Position numbers and translations under genes: made by a program
DNA from: CADEDV01 sp964412375
GTDB lineage: Bacteria > Bacteroidota > Bacteroidia > Chitinophagales > Chitinophagaceae
Direction of reading: 5' to 3'
NCBI GenBank assembly: GCA_964412375.1
Contig: CAYPOD010000017.1
Location: 4,650-68,649 of the forward strand
Length of the DNA stretch: 64,000 nucleotides
Shown: piece after piece, positions 47,983 through 57,573 of the stretch
Numbering within the stretch: the stretch's first letter is position 1
Layout of the letters: each line of letters starts with the position of its first letter
The notes under the pieces: model-generated
Database searches by the model: none
The model's input: only the letters and a program-made list of their open reading frames with translations
Told to the model about the DNA's origin: nothing

Positions 47983-50900
47983 TTATTTAAAATTCACGTT
48001 CAGGTTAAAGAATACACTGCGAACGGCGGGATAGCTGAATCCGGCATATCCATCAGCATTGCTGTTGGCTGCATTGGAACCGGATTCTGGATCAAACCCG
48101 CTGTAAGGTGTGCTTAACCATAGATTATTACCTGTCAATGTAAGATTCATGCCTTCAATGATATTTGTTTTGCTAAACCAGCGGCGGGGCATCTGGTAGC
48201 TTAGACTTACCGTTCTCAGTCTGAACCATTGTGCATCCTCAACAAAGAATTCACTGATGCCGCGATATATATTGCGGTAATAACCATCACCATAATTTCT
48301 CGCATCGGGTCCCACACCCTGGCCTAAATATACGGTCTGGTTATTTGCAGTTCCATTAGCCAGCACTCCGGGAAAAACGAGAGACTCTGTTCTGTTCTCG
48401 GTAAACTTCGCAATACCAAAGGCTGCCATGAAATTGGCCATCTGGTTATACTTCTGGTAATTGGTTCTGAAATCAAAAAGAAAATTGAGGCTAAAATCTT
48501 TGTAAGTAAAATTACTGTTGATTCCACCGATCCATTTAGGCTGTGAGTTCCCGATCATGCGTTGTGTAAGGTCACGCAGTGGAAAACCAGCTTGTGAACC
48601 TGTTCCCTGTATGATCCATGGCAGATCATGAGCCAGTGTTTTCTGATCATCGGGTTTATTTCCATAATAACGGGCAACAGTGGTTCCATATAATCCGCCT
48701 ACAGGTTGGCCCACTACATATTTTTGAGTTACCCCGGCTCCCACATAACCAAAATGTGTGGCAAAAACGATCTCCTGGCTCTGATCACTTACTTTAAGCA
48801 CTTTGTTAGTATTGTTGGTTAGATTCAAACCAAGGTCCCAGCGAAAATCACCTGCGATGACGGGTGTACCATTCAATGTAATTTCCCAGCCCTTATTTTG
48901 AATTTCCCCGGCATTGGTAACAACGCTGTTGAAACCTGATGAAGTAGGAACAAGAATTGGAACAATCAGGTCACGGCTGTTGATTTGGTAATAGGTGATA
49001 TCAGCGCTGAGCCTGCTCTTCAGCATTCGGAGTTCAATACCTACTTCCCTGTTTGTTGTCACTTCGGGTTTCAGGTTGGGATCTCCCCGGCTGTCATCAC
49101 GGCTCCAGGGTATCACTCCCCCAATTGGCTGTCCGAATGCATTACCATAGTATGTATTGGTCAGATAAGGACTCGGGGCTCCGATACCTATCTCGCTGAA
49201 ACTGGCCCTGAGTTTTCCATAATTGATCCAGTCAGGCAATTTAAAATGCTGGCTGAATACGTAAGAAAGACTGACAGACGGATAATAAAAAGAGTTGTTA
49301 TCAATCGGCAGGTTGCTCACCCTGTCGTTTCTGAGCGATGCATTCAGGAAAAGCATGTTGTCCCAACCAACTGTAAGGTCGCCATAGAAGCTTACACTTC
49401 TTTCCTCTTCTATTCTTTGCTGATTACTCCGCACCTTGGCATTGTTGAGGCTTAACAGGCTGGGAATATCCAGTTCTGCTCCTTCAGCAGCCAGGTTGGA
49501 GAATTTTCTGTCACGAACTTCATTACCGATACGGAACACCGTATTGAGCTTATCTGTCCAGTCTTTCGTTGCAGTAATGATCAGGTTGCTGTTCAGTATA
49601 CGGTTATTGAGACGATACTCACCTACAGATCCTAAAGCGCCGCTAACACCAAGCAGACCTCCATCGGTCAGCACAATCTCCCCGGCCACTCCTTTTGGTC
49701 CGGGTTTGGTTGTTCTTCTGAAATCGCTGGTGTAATCCATACCGAGACGATAGTTTACATTCAACCAGCTTGCCGGGTCATACTGAATGTTTGCATTTGC
49801 AATGATGCGGTCCACATTATCTTTGAACAGGTTCACATAAGCACCATAAATCGGGTTGTTGTTAAGGTAAGTTTTCATGGTGCCCTGGTCGGTGATATAG
49901 TCTCTTACATCATGCCGGGGACTCCAGTAAGTAAGACTTTCATTAAACCTGTCTGCATTGTATCGGGTACCTCCGCTGTTGGTATAAATAACGGTAGGAT
50001 TGAACCGGAGTTTGTTACTTATCCTGAACTGTGCTCCGATCCTTGCATTATAAGAAGTGAAATCCGTGTTGGGTAAAACGCCTTTATGATAAAAATGAGA
50101 AATGCTGCTGCTTAATAAAGCATTATCATTTCCTCCTGTTAACGTAACAGTGTTTCTTGTCTGATGACCCGTTTCATAAGCTCTTTTATAATGATGAAAT
50201 ATCTGGTCCGGGTGGGTGGGATCCACTGCTTTCGCTGCTTCAACGGTTGGCCCCCAGGATGGCCAGAAACTTAGCGGATTGTATCCCGGCAGGTTGAATC
50301 CCGGGGCTGTTTCTGTATGCCAGCCCTGTGTAAACTTCATTTGCACATCGGGATATTTATTTACCCTTTCCACACCATACGTGGTACTGAAACCAACTTT
50401 CATTTTGCCAGATCTTGCACTTTTGGTGGTTATCAGCACCACCCCATTTGAACCACCGATACCATATAGCGCAGTGGCGGCGCCGCCTCGCAGGATAGAA
50501 ACCGATTCTACATCATCCGGGTTAATATCAACCGCCCTGTTACTAACACCCCGCAACACAGCACTTCCATACTCAGTGCTGGTGCTGTTATCCATCACGA
50601 CGCCGTCAATCACAAACAGTGGCTGGTTGTTGGCGCCCGGTGCAAGACTTTTTATACCCCGGATAATTATCCTTGCACTCTGGCCCGGTCCACCTCCCGT
50701 ACCATTCACCTGCACGCCTGCTACTCTTCCCTGCAAAGCATTCACCAGGTTTGGTTGTTTACTTTCCAGCAATTCTTTATTTGATACTTCCTGTGTGGCA
50801 AAGCCCAATGACCGTTTCTTTTGCTTGACACCAAAAGCTGTCACCACCACTTCGCTCATGCTGCCACTTTTTTCTTTCAGTTGAAAACTCAGTTGAATAT

Positions 50901-51579
50901 CATCGTTGTCTTTCACTGTTATTTCCTGTGTAAAGTCTTCAAAACCTACCGCTGTCACCTGCACTAAATACGTTCCGGCTTTTATGGCTGTGATAACAAA
51001 TTCTCCCCTGTTGTTTGCAATCACACCTTTGCCGGCGCCCACCAGTTCAACCGAAGCACTGGCTACAGCTTCACCCCTTTCGTTTAAAACCCGACCCCGT
51101 ATGATTCCGTCATAATCCCGGATGACCGGCTCATTATCATTGGTGCTGCTTGCAGCCGGCTTCCGCATCTTTTTGATAACGATGTTGGTATTAACCTGCT
51201 CATAGCCGAGGTCGGTGTTACTTAGTAACGCCTGAAGCAAACGGGCCAGTGAAATATCTTTGGCTTCATAGCTGATGTTTCCATAAGGAGATACATCATC
51301 TGTTTTGTAAGCAAAGGGCAGGTTGGTTTGCTGCTCAATGGTGCGTAATGCTTTTTTGAGGGTAGCATTTTTCAGTTGCACAGTGACCAACACTTTGTCC
51401 AGGTCCTGTCCAATACCTTCACCGGCCAGCAACAAACTGCTGACAGAAAGGAAAATAGCAAGAATAGCAACTCTCATAAGCAATGCTTTTTTTCTCAGCG
51501 GATGCAAAAAGCGAAGCAGCGCTTCATTTTTTGCCGGGTATAGCAACTGCCTGCCATACCGGATTGCATACAAATTCAT
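47983..51579 (-). CDS. SusC/RagA TonB-linked outer-membrane transporter with STN signalling domain
   Basis: This 1198-residue TonB-dependent transporter has an unusually long n-region before its signal sequence (AILAIFLSVSSLLLAGEGIG). Domains in order are STN (about 63-137, KNATLKKALRTIEQQTNLPF), CarboxypepD_reg-like (about 159-235), a plug with SEVVVTAFGVKQKKRSLGFA and VIDGVVMDNSTST, and the beta-barrel ending in FFNLNVNFK. The STN domain is the part that contacts a FecR-type anti-sigma factor, so it acts as transporter and signal transducer. A 10-bp hairpin lies in its leader. Confidence 0.94.
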   Translation of the reverse strand: MNLYAIRYGRQLLYPAKNEALLRFLHPLRKKALLMRVAILAIFLSVSSLLLAGEGIGQDLDKVLVTVQLKNATLKKALRTIEQQTNLPFAYKTDDVSPYGNISYEAKDISLARLLQALLSNTDLGYEQVNTNIVIKKMRKPAASSTNDNEPVIRDYDGIIRGRVLNERGEAVASASVELVGAGKGVIANNRGEFVITAIKAGTYLVQVTAVGFEDFTQEITVKDNDDIQLSFQLKEKSGSMSEVVVTAFGVKQKKRSLGFATQEVSNKELLESKQPNLVNALQGRVAGVQVNGTGGGPGQSARIIIRGIKSLAPGANNQPLFVIDGVVMDNSTSTEYGSAVLRGVSNRAVDINPDDVESVSILRGGAATALYGIGGSNGVVLITTKSARSGKMKVGFSTTYGVERVNKYPDVQMKFTQGWHTETAPGFNLPGYNPLSFWPSWGPTVEAAKAVDPTHPDQIFHHYKRAYETGHQTRNTVTLTGGNDNALLSSSISHFYHKGVLPNTDFTSYNARIGAQFRISNKLRFNPTVIYTNSGGTRYNADRFNESLTYWSPRHDVRDYITDQGTMKTYLNNNPIYGAYVNLFKDNVDRIIANANIQYDPASWLNVNYRLGMDYTSDFRRTTKPGPKGVAGEIVLTDGGLLGVSGALGSVGEYRLNNRILNSNLIITATKDWTDKLNTVFRIGNEVRDRKFSNLAAEGAELDIPSLLSLNNAKVRSNQQRIEEERSVSFYGDLTVGWDNMLFLNASLRNDRVSNLPIDNNSFYYPSVSLSYVFSQHFKLPDWINYGKLRASFSEIGIGAPSPYLTNTYYGNAFGQPIGGVIPWSRDDSRGDPNLKPEVTTNREVGIELRMLKSRLSADITYYQINSRDLIVPILVPTSSGFNSVVTNAGEIQNKGWEITLNGTPVIAGDFRWDLGLNLTNNTNKVLKVSDQSQEIVFATHFGYVGAGVTQKYVVGQPVGGLYGTTVARYYGNKPDDQKTLAHDLPWIIQGTGSQAGFPLRDLTQRMIGNSQPKWIGGINSNFTYKDFSLNFLFDFRTNYQKYNQMANFMAAFGIAKFTENRTESLVFPGVLANGTANNQTVYLGQGVGPDARNYGDGYYRNIYRGISEFFVEDAQWFRLRTVSLSYQMPRRWFSKTNIIEGMNLTLTGNNLWLSTPYSGFDPESGSNAANSNADGYAGFSYPAVRSVFFNLNVNFK

Positions 51580-51628
51580 AGTTTTGATTGTTTTAATAAT
51601 TCTTAATCGGGATTATGTTAAAACACCA

Positions 51629-51655
51629 GGCCGTCCGGGTCGCAACCGGCCGGCC
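51629..51655 (-). promoter_or_regulatory. Strong hairpin in the fecR-susC spacer
   Basis: GGCCGTCCGG (51629-51638) pairs with CCGGCCGGCC (51646-51655) with one mismatch and a 7-nt loop. It sits 50-76 bp upstream of the SusC start on the minus strand. It could be an mRNA-processing or stability element or a weak attenuator between FecR and SusC. On the plus strand it is followed by a T-run, but no plus-strand gene reads into it. Confidence 0.55.
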
Positions 51656-51705
51656 ATTTTTTTCTCTTTCAGGGTGGTGATGTATTCAAAAACATTTTAC
51701 TTTTT

Positions 51706-52725
51706 TTATTGAATAATATATTCTCCTTCTTTTTTGCTGAATTCAGTATCGGTTAACCGGCAAAGTACCTGCAATGCCTGCTCAATCCCGATCTCTTTCC
51801 GGAATGTTGTTGAAAACAAAGCTTCTTTATCTATCCGGTCAGACAAGTGTATAGTTATATTATATATACGTTGTATGTCCGCAACAATATCCCCGAGGCT
51901 CTCATCATCAAATACAAGATCGCCTTGCTGCCAGGCTGCAACTTTTGCAACCGCTATGGTTTTTTCTTCAGCTTTGGGTTTGCTTTCTTCAATCTTTACC
52001 TGCTGTCCTTTTGTGAGCACTGCCACGAGGTCGTCTTTACGGGTCACTTTCACTTTTCCATTGCTAACAGCCACAGTAATCGCTTTTTGACCGGGATAAG
52101 CCTTAATATTGAAAGAGGTTCCCAGCACAGTTGTAGCTACATCACCTGTATGGATAATAAAGGGAATATCTTCAGCATGTTTTACATCAAAGAAAGCTTC
52201 TCCTGTCAGGTACACTTCCCGTTTGCCGGTTTCAAAATGATCAGGATACTCTAATGAACTGGCAGCATTTAACCACACCTTTGTGCTGTCTTCAAGCATA
52301 ATGAATTTTAATTCTGACCGATCTGTGGCTTTTTTGGTAAGCGAAGCAACTGCTCCCTGTTTGACAGGGCGATCTTGTTGCTGAAATATCCAGAATAATC
52401 CAACTGCTACAACAACCGTTGCAGCTACTGCAAATACGGCCAGGCGTTTGCGTTGTTTACTGCTAACGGGAATTGCTTTTTCTGGCTTTTCTCCGCTGAG
52501 GAGGACCAGGCGCCCCTGCTCGTCAACAAATGTAGAAGGTGAATCTTCTGCTTTCAGTTCCTGGTAGGCTTTGCGGATCAGTTGGCGCAACACATCATCA
52601 TGATCGGCTTTTCTTATCAGGCCAAAGAATTCTTCAAGTTCTTTTTGCGGGCAGTTGCCGGCAAGGTATCGTTTAAAAAGATAGTGTAACCGTTCTTCCA
52701 TACAAGTTGGGGGATATGACTCCAT
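51706..52725 (-). CDS. FecR family anti-sigma factor
   Basis: This 339-residue inner-membrane protein has a cytosolic anti-sigma region (residues about 1-92), one transmembrane helix (KRLAVFAVAATVVVAVGLFW, about 93-113), a periplasmic FecR beta-sandwich (LEYPDHFETGKREVYLTGEA, VATTVLGTSFNIKAYPGQKA) and a C-terminal secretin-like DUF4974 domain (DIVADIQRIYNITIHLSDRI). It holds the sigma factor inactive until the STN domain of SusC signals substrate binding. It lies 39 bp after the sigma gene. Confidence 0.93.
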   Translation of the reverse strand: MESYPPTCMEERLHYLFKRYLAGNCPQKELEEFFGLIRKADHDDVLRQLIRKAYQELKAEDSPSTFVDEQGRLVLLSGEKPEKAIPVSSKQRKRLAVFAVAATVVVAVGLFWIFQQQDRPVKQGAVASLTKKATDRSELKFIMLEDSTKVWLNAASSLEYPDHFETGKREVYLTGEAFFDVKHAEDIPFIIHTGDVATTVLGTSFNIKAYPGQKAITVAVSNGKVKVTRKDDLVAVLTKGQQVKIEESKPKAEEKTIAVAKVAAWQQGDLVFDDESLGDIVADIQRIYNITIHLSDRIDKEALFSTTFRKEIGIEQALQVLCRLTDTEFSKKEGEYIIQ

Positions 52726-52764
52726 CAGTAAAGACGAAGCAAAAAGAGAATGTTCCTACCGGTT

Positions 52765-53328
52765 CTAAAAAAAGAAAGAAAAAAATGAGCTGTTGCGGCT
52801 GATGATGCGTCTCAAAGACTGAACAGCGCTGAACAACTGGTTCTTCACCGTGTGGCGGGAAAGCTGCAGCTCGTCAGCAATTTGCTGATAGTTGAGTCCT
52901 TCTTCTTTATTAAGCTGATAAATACGTTTTCGTTGTGGCGGAAGTTTTTCAATGGCAGCCCGGATGAACTGGTTGTATTCTTTGGCGGCCACGAGCTGCT
53001 CAGCTTCGTCTGTGTTGTGTTGTAACCGGTTCCAGATTTTTTGGCGTAACCGGCTGTCTGCTGCTGCCTTTCGGAGAAAATCAATCACTTTATTTTCTGT
53101 CACCCTGTACAGCCAGGCTTCCATATTATCAATAGATGCCATACCGCTGCGGTGTTCCCATAATTTCAAAAAAACATCCTGGATAATATCTTTTGCCACC
53201 TGGTCTGATTTTGTCAGGCGTACAGCAAGTGTGTACAAGCGATGTTCATACTGCCGAAATAGAGAGGAGAATAATGCTTCCGCACCATTCTCATGATTAT
53301 GATCATTATGAGCAGCATTAAACAGCAA
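52765..53328 (-). CDS. ECF-type RNA polymerase sigma-70 factor
   Basis: This sigma factor has a sigma-2 region (RLTKSDQVAKDIIQDVFLKL) and a sigma-4 region (LNYQQIADELQLSRHTVKNQ), ending in a hydrophobic FFSFFF tail. It should activate the SusC/SusD unit downstream. The start is uncertain: TTG 53328 gives LLFNAAHNDHNHENG before the core, a usual leader length; the ATG at 53445 adds 39 residues without sigma character. About 188 residues with the TTG start. Confidence 0.85.
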   Translation of the reverse strand: MLFNAAHNDHNHENGAEALFSSLFRQYEHRLYTLAVRLTKSDQVAKDIIQDVFLKLWEHRSGMASIDNMEAWLYRVTENKVIDFLRKAAADSRLRQKIWNRLQHNTDEAEQLVAAKEYNQFIRAAIEKLPPQRKRIYQLNKEEGLNYQQIADELQLSRHTVKNQLFSAVQSLRRIISRNSSFFSFFF

Positions 53329-53513
53329 AACAGCAGACAGTTGGTTGAAAATTCGTTTGCAGTAATATACAGTTCTAAAATAAGAAAAAAATAAACAGCT
53401 ATCCGCTGCATCATGCATTAAAAAACATCCCGCAAAAAAACGCATTACGACTGCATGTTAGTTAAGCAAGGGATTCACCTGGCTTATAAAAAACATTTGC
53501 CGTGATTGATCAC

Positions 53514-54371
53514 TTATTTTGCTGTAGGGCAGCGATAGGATTGCAGGTTGAATGTGAGATAGAACATCCCTGTTACAAAATGATCTTTTTGCCCGCTGAG
53601 ACCTCTTTGACGACCGGGGGTACCAATAGGTTCGCCTAATTCGTATGATCTGTCATGTAATAGATAAGCAACAGAGGGACTGCCATCAGGATTGGTGGGA
53701 AATACTGCAGGATCTACATATGTTTTGCTTACATCATCTAGATAGTCTGTATTGGTAAGCCGATAGAGAATCTCAAAGCCAACATTCACTCTTTCATTAA
53801 AAGAGTATTTTATACCTCCGCCGATAGGAAAACTTATACCCATCGGGCTGTAGGGCTGGCGATCAGGATAAAAACTATTGCCCTGCCCTTCAGTGTTCAA
53901 TGGCCTCAACATTACTTTCTCCCCGTTCAGGTATGCAAAGGGGTCGTAGCTAAAGACGCCTGCTCCAAATGTTATATAAGGAGTAAAATTATACTGCGGC
54001 TCGCCGGGCATGAAACGGAAAAAATTAAAATCGCCTTGTAAGGTCACCTCCCACACATTGCTGTTAAAACTGAGATTGCGGCTATACATGTATTCATTAT
54101 GCGTATTGAATTTGTCAGAATACCCTAACCTCGCATAGGTAACGCCCAGCCTTGCAGCCACATAATTGCCAAAGTTTTTCCTGAAAAAGGCGGTAGCTGC
54201 CATTTTCGGCCTGTTCAGCCGGGCACGGGTGTTCAGGTCGCCAAAATAATGACCGGCTCCAAGCCCAAATCCAAATTCACCTTCCTGGCGGATAGACTCC
54301 TGGGAAAATCCCGGCTGGCCTGAAAAAACAGCTACAGCGGCAAAAGCAATGGCGGCAAAGAAATTCTTCAT
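53514..54371 (-). CDS. DUF6089-type outer-membrane barrel protein
   Basis: This 285-residue protein from ATG 54371 has signal peptide MKNFFAAIAFAAVAVFSGQP. It has the pattern GEFGFGLGAGHYFGDLNT, ARLGVTYARLGYSDKFNTHN and VNVGFEILYRLTNTDYLDDV, ending with MFYLTFNLQSYRC, typical of DUF6089 barrels found next to nadK and envelope genes in Bacteroidota. The role is unknown. It follows nadK by 121 bp on the same strand. Confidence 0.83.
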   Translation of the reverse strand: MKNFFAAIAFAAVAVFSGQPGFSQESIRQEGEFGFGLGAGHYFGDLNTRARLNRPKMAATAFFRKNFGNYVAARLGVTYARLGYSDKFNTHNEYMYSRNLSFNSNVWEVTLQGDFNFFRFMPGEPQYNFTPYITFGAGVFSYDPFAYLNGEKVMLRPLNTEGQGNSFYPDRQPYSPMGISFPIGGGIKYSFNERVNVGFEILYRLTNTDYLDDVSKTYVDPAVFPTNPDGSPSVAYLLHDRSYELGEPIGTPGRQRGLSGQKDHFVTGMFYLTFNLQSYRCPTAK

Positions 54372-54492
54372 GGTACTCAAATAAGGTTGCGGGATATATA
54401 GAACGGAAAAATAGCTAATTTCTTTTATCCGGGGGGCCAAATTCAGCCAGAAATGAGCCAGACAGTACTAAAATTGGCTTTTTAGACTAAAC

Positions 54493-55371
54493 TTAATTTC
54501 GTTTATCCAGCCCCCAGGTCAATTTATTATGAAGCGTTTGCAGGAAATTGTTTTCGCCTAACCGGAGCAGACTGATGCAGAAATCCTCTTTCCGGACAGC
54601 CAGCTGCACATTTTTGCCCACGATCTCCCTCCTGGAATCCAGGGCGCAGATGATATTTTCTGAGCGGCTTTCGATCTCAAATGAGATGATATGATTGTCG
54701 GGAACAATGATCGGTCGTACATTCAGGTTATGCGGCGCCACGGGGGTGATGACAAAACTTCCTGATTCGGGAAAAACAATAGGGCCGTTACAGCTCAGCG
54801 AATAGCCGGTTGACCCGGTAGGTGTGGCTACGATCAGGCCATCGGCCCAATATGTATTCAGAAACTCTCCGTTCAGGTAGGTATGTATTTTGATCATGGA
54901 AGCAGTATCCCTTTTGAGCACTGCAAACTCGTTCAACGCATAAGGCACATTACCAAAAAGGGGAAGATCGGCATCCAGGTGTATCATTGTTCTTTTATCC
55001 ACCACATAACTCCTGTTGGCAAGAGCTTTCAGGGCAGCAGTCATTTCGTTGCGGCCAATGCTGGCCAAAAAACCAAGCCGCCCAAAATTGATGCCCATGA
55101 TGGAAACCGGTTTATTCCGCACCAGCGTCACCGTATCCAGCAAGGTACCATCACCACCCAGGCTGATGATAAATTCAATTTCCCCGGTAATATCCTCTGC
55201 CAGTGCGAAAGTGTCAGCGTTCTCCGGCAGCCGTACCCTGTTGAGCAATTGTTCAAAATAGGAATGAAAAATGACTGGCATTATTTGCAGACGGGCCAGT
55301 TCATCAAAAAAAAACTGTACTTCCTCCTGTTGATCTTCTTCCAGTATGCGGCTGTAAATGGCTGCTTTCAT
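54493..55371 (-). CDS. nadK: NAD kinase
   Basis: This 292-residue cytosolic enzyme makes NADP from NAD and ATP. From ATG 55371 (MKAAIYSRILEEDQQEEVQF) it shows the ATP/NAD motifs FIISLGGDGTLLDTV, GINFGRLGFLA, YALNEFAVLKRD and VATPTGSTGYSLSCNGP, and NIICALDSRREI near the end. Start at 55461 would run through the preceding gene's coding end. It is 7 bp from the BamA-like gene stop, so the two are probably co-transcribed. Confidence 0.95.
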   Translation of the reverse strand: MKAAIYSRILEEDQQEEVQFFFDELARLQIMPVIFHSYFEQLLNRVRLPENADTFALAEDITGEIEFIISLGGDGTLLDTVTLVRNKPVSIMGINFGRLGFLASIGRNEMTAALKALANRSYVVDKRTMIHLDADLPLFGNVPYALNEFAVLKRDTASMIKIHTYLNGEFLNTYWADGLIVATPTGSTGYSLSCNGPIVFPESGSFVITPVAPHNLNVRPIIVPDNHIISFEIESRSENIICALDSRREIVGKNVQLAVRKEDFCISLLRLGENNFLQTLHNKLTWGLDKRN

Positions 55372-55378
55372 GCTTGAT

Positions 55379-56803
55379 TTAAAAGGTGGACTTCCTATGT
55401 AAAAATAGCCCGTTTTGACCCAACTGGTTAAAGGTCCATTCAAGCTTAATGGTGAAATCATAAGCGGTCAGGATATCCAAACCCGCACCACCGGCAAATA
55501 ACATCCGGTTGGCAAGCGGATTTTCTCCGGGCTGGGGATTGTATACATAACCGGCATTGCCATAAATCTTTCCAAAAAAGCGGAATGGAAGCCGTTCGCC
55601 GGCTACCCGTTTGCCGACAGGTTTCCGGATGCTGGTGCTGAACAATTCACGGGTAAAAGTGGTTCTCAGGTAACCGCCGGCCACGCCGTCAATCACATAA
55701 TATTCATACCCCTGAATGAATGCATCATTATAACCCAGCAACCGCTGCATCACAAAAGGCTGCCGGAACGGAAGACGGATATTGCCATAACCCGTCATGT
55801 TGAGAAAAGTTTTTTTGCCCGTTCTCCAGTTGGCCTGTGCTTTTGTGGTCAGGTACCAGAGATTGAGCAGCCGGTTAAATCCTTTTTTTCCAACTGTTAT
55901 TTCTGCTGCATAACCTCTTGTTGGATAGGGAATGTAATCCAGGTCAAAATACCGGAAAGTATAGAACAACTCCGGAAACTGAATGGTCTTGCGTCCATCG
56001 GCAAAATATTCCGGGTTCAGCATCGCCACCGTGTCTTCAATCACTTCGTGGGTGAACCCGATACCAAACAGGTGGCGGGTTTTAATGGCAGGCCGGTAGG
56101 TTAGAGTAGCAGCGGCTGCGGTAAAACTTCTGATATAATGGTTGTCTTTAAAAAAAACCTGCTTGTTTTCTTCTGTTTTGTAATTCACTTCCCTGTTTTT
56201 GCCCATACCAAAGGAAGTGGACAATCCCCATTTCATTTGTTTGTCAATATAGGGCCGGTCATAGCCGATTGACAGCTGCCGTGTGTAACCGTTGATAAGA
56301 GACAGCCTGAATTTATCATTGTAACCGCTGATGTTGTTTATGGTTAGTTTCACCCCATAATTGACCCGGCTGAGACTTGCATTTTTTTCCACCAGCCATT
56401 GGTTCAGGTTCCTGTCCACCGGTCTGAAATGGGGAAAGGGGAACACATACCATCTTTCTTTCACCGTAACCAGCACATCCAGTTCTTTTTCACTCACCGG
56501 CAGTTTTGTCAGCAACACTTCATGAAACAGTGCCGTATTCATGAGCCATTCACGGGAAGACCTGATCTTGTCTTCCAGGTCTTTTGAATTATAGGGAATG
56601 CCTTCACTAAACTGCAATTCTCTTCGGATCACTACTGCTTTTGTTTTCTTGTTTCCGCTGATGAGGATATTGCGGACGCTGTGTGTTGATTTTGTTTCAC
56701 CGATCTCACTGACTGTCACATCAACCTGGTCCTGTGCAAATAAAAAAGCAGGAAGCAGCATAGCCGGCAGGCAACGGAAACAATATTTGAAAAAAGGCAG
56801 CAT
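55379..56803 (-). CDS. BamA/TamA family outer-membrane protein, short
   Basis: This 474-residue protein from ATG 56803 has signal peptide FRCLPAMLLPAFLFAQ. One POTRA-like segment (SVRNILISGNKKTKAVVIRR and the following ELQFSEGIPYNSKDLEDKI) precedes an Omp85 barrel with repeated strands and a YPTRGYAAEITVGKKGFNRL turn, with an IKLEWTFNQLGQNGLFLH ending. Length is much shorter than BamA, so a specialised Omp85 relative is likely. It lies between the CBS gene and nadK; no periplasmic partner is seen. Confidence 0.87.
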   Translation of the reverse strand: MLPFFKYCFRCLPAMLLPAFLFAQDQVDVTVSEIGETKSTHSVRNILISGNKKTKAVVIRRELQFSEGIPYNSKDLEDKIRSSREWLMNTALFHEVLLTKLPVSEKELDVLVTVKERWYVFPFPHFRPVDRNLNQWLVEKNASLSRVNYGVKLTINNISGYNDKFRLSLINGYTRQLSIGYDRPYIDKQMKWGLSTSFGMGKNREVNYKTEENKQVFFKDNHYIRSFTAAAATLTYRPAIKTRHLFGIGFTHEVIEDTVAMLNPEYFADGRKTIQFPELFYTFRYFDLDYIPYPTRGYAAEITVGKKGFNRLLNLWYLTTKAQANWRTGKKTFLNMTGYGNIRLPFRQPFVMQRLLGYNDAFIQGYEYYVIDGVAGGYLRTTFTRELFSTSIRKPVGKRVAGERLPFRFFGKIYGNAGYVYNPQPGENPLANRMLFAGGAGLDILTAYDFTIKLEWTFNQLGQNGLFLHRKSTF

Positions 56804-56875
56804 TAGTCCACAAGACAGTTGCAACTAAATTAACCAGTTTTCGGAAAAATCGGGAGGAATGTTTGCAAAACCTTC

Positions 56876-57538
56876 TCAGATATTGAGATAGTTCATCAGG
56901 TTATCGTAATTACTGCGGAGTTCGTTGGTATATAGTTCTTCTCCGAAATAATATTTCACGTTGTAATCATAACGCTGAAAGGTGGCAACTACATCCGATA
57001 CTTCGGCTTTGTTGATGCGGATGGTGACCTGCATCAGCCCTGTTTCGGGATCATTGGTTGTGTTCAGTTGTGTGATCTGTGCATCGTTGGTCTCCACCAG
57101 TTTGCTGATCTCGTTGAAAGAATATTGATTGCTTTCCATTTCCAGCACGATAAGGCCGCCGGGGTCTTTCAGGTTCATAAACTGGGAAGCATGTTTCAGC
57201 AAATCGCTGTAAGCTACTGTTCCCGCCAGTTCGTTATCGCCGTTCAGTACAGGTACAATACTCAGCCCGTTATCCACGGCTACCTGGATGGCCCTCAGAA
57301 AATGTTCTTCTTCACGGGCAAATGCATTAGAAAAAGATTGTTGCAGTTCATTAAGGGAGGAACGGTCATTCTCTGCCTGCATGAGATCATCTTCGCTGAT
57401 GATGCCGGCATATTTATCGCCATCCGTAACCGGCAGATGAGTGACATTATTGTCATTCATCATTTGCAGCGCCTGGTACACCTTGTCATTAAGATGCAGC
57501 GTGGGGACACTTTGAGTTGTGAGTTCTCGTGTTAACAT
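56876..57538 (-). CDS. CBS-domain protein
   Basis: This 220-residue protein has two CBS repeats (TLHLNDKVYQALQMMNDNNV and KYAGIISEDDLMQAE, then RAIQVAVDNGLSIVPVLNGD) and a C-terminal region with IRINKAEVSDVVATFQRYDY that looks ACT-like. CBS pairs bind adenine nucleotides and act as regulators. In Bacteroidota this type often lies next to nadK, as here, suggesting a link to nucleotide or envelope control, which is inference. Confidence 0.88.
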   Translation of the reverse strand: MLTRELTTQSVPTLHLNDKVYQALQMMNDNNVTHLPVTDGDKYAGIISEDDLMQAENDRSSLNELQQSFSNAFAREEEHFLRAIQVAVDNGLSIVPVLNGDNELAGTVAYSDLLKHASQFMNLKDPGGLIVLEMESNQYSFNEISKLVETNDAQITQLNTTNDPETGLMQVTIRINKAEVSDVVATFQRYDYNVKYYFGEELYTNELRSNYDNLMNYLNI

Positions 57539-57573
57539 GGATAGCGGCTTTGTTTTTCATAAGACCACAACGA

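Noticed and set aside
53329..53445. 39-residue leader of the sigma factor from ATG 53445
   Set aside because: Cys/Phe-rich and unlike sigma factor N-termini; TTG 53328 gives the usual length.
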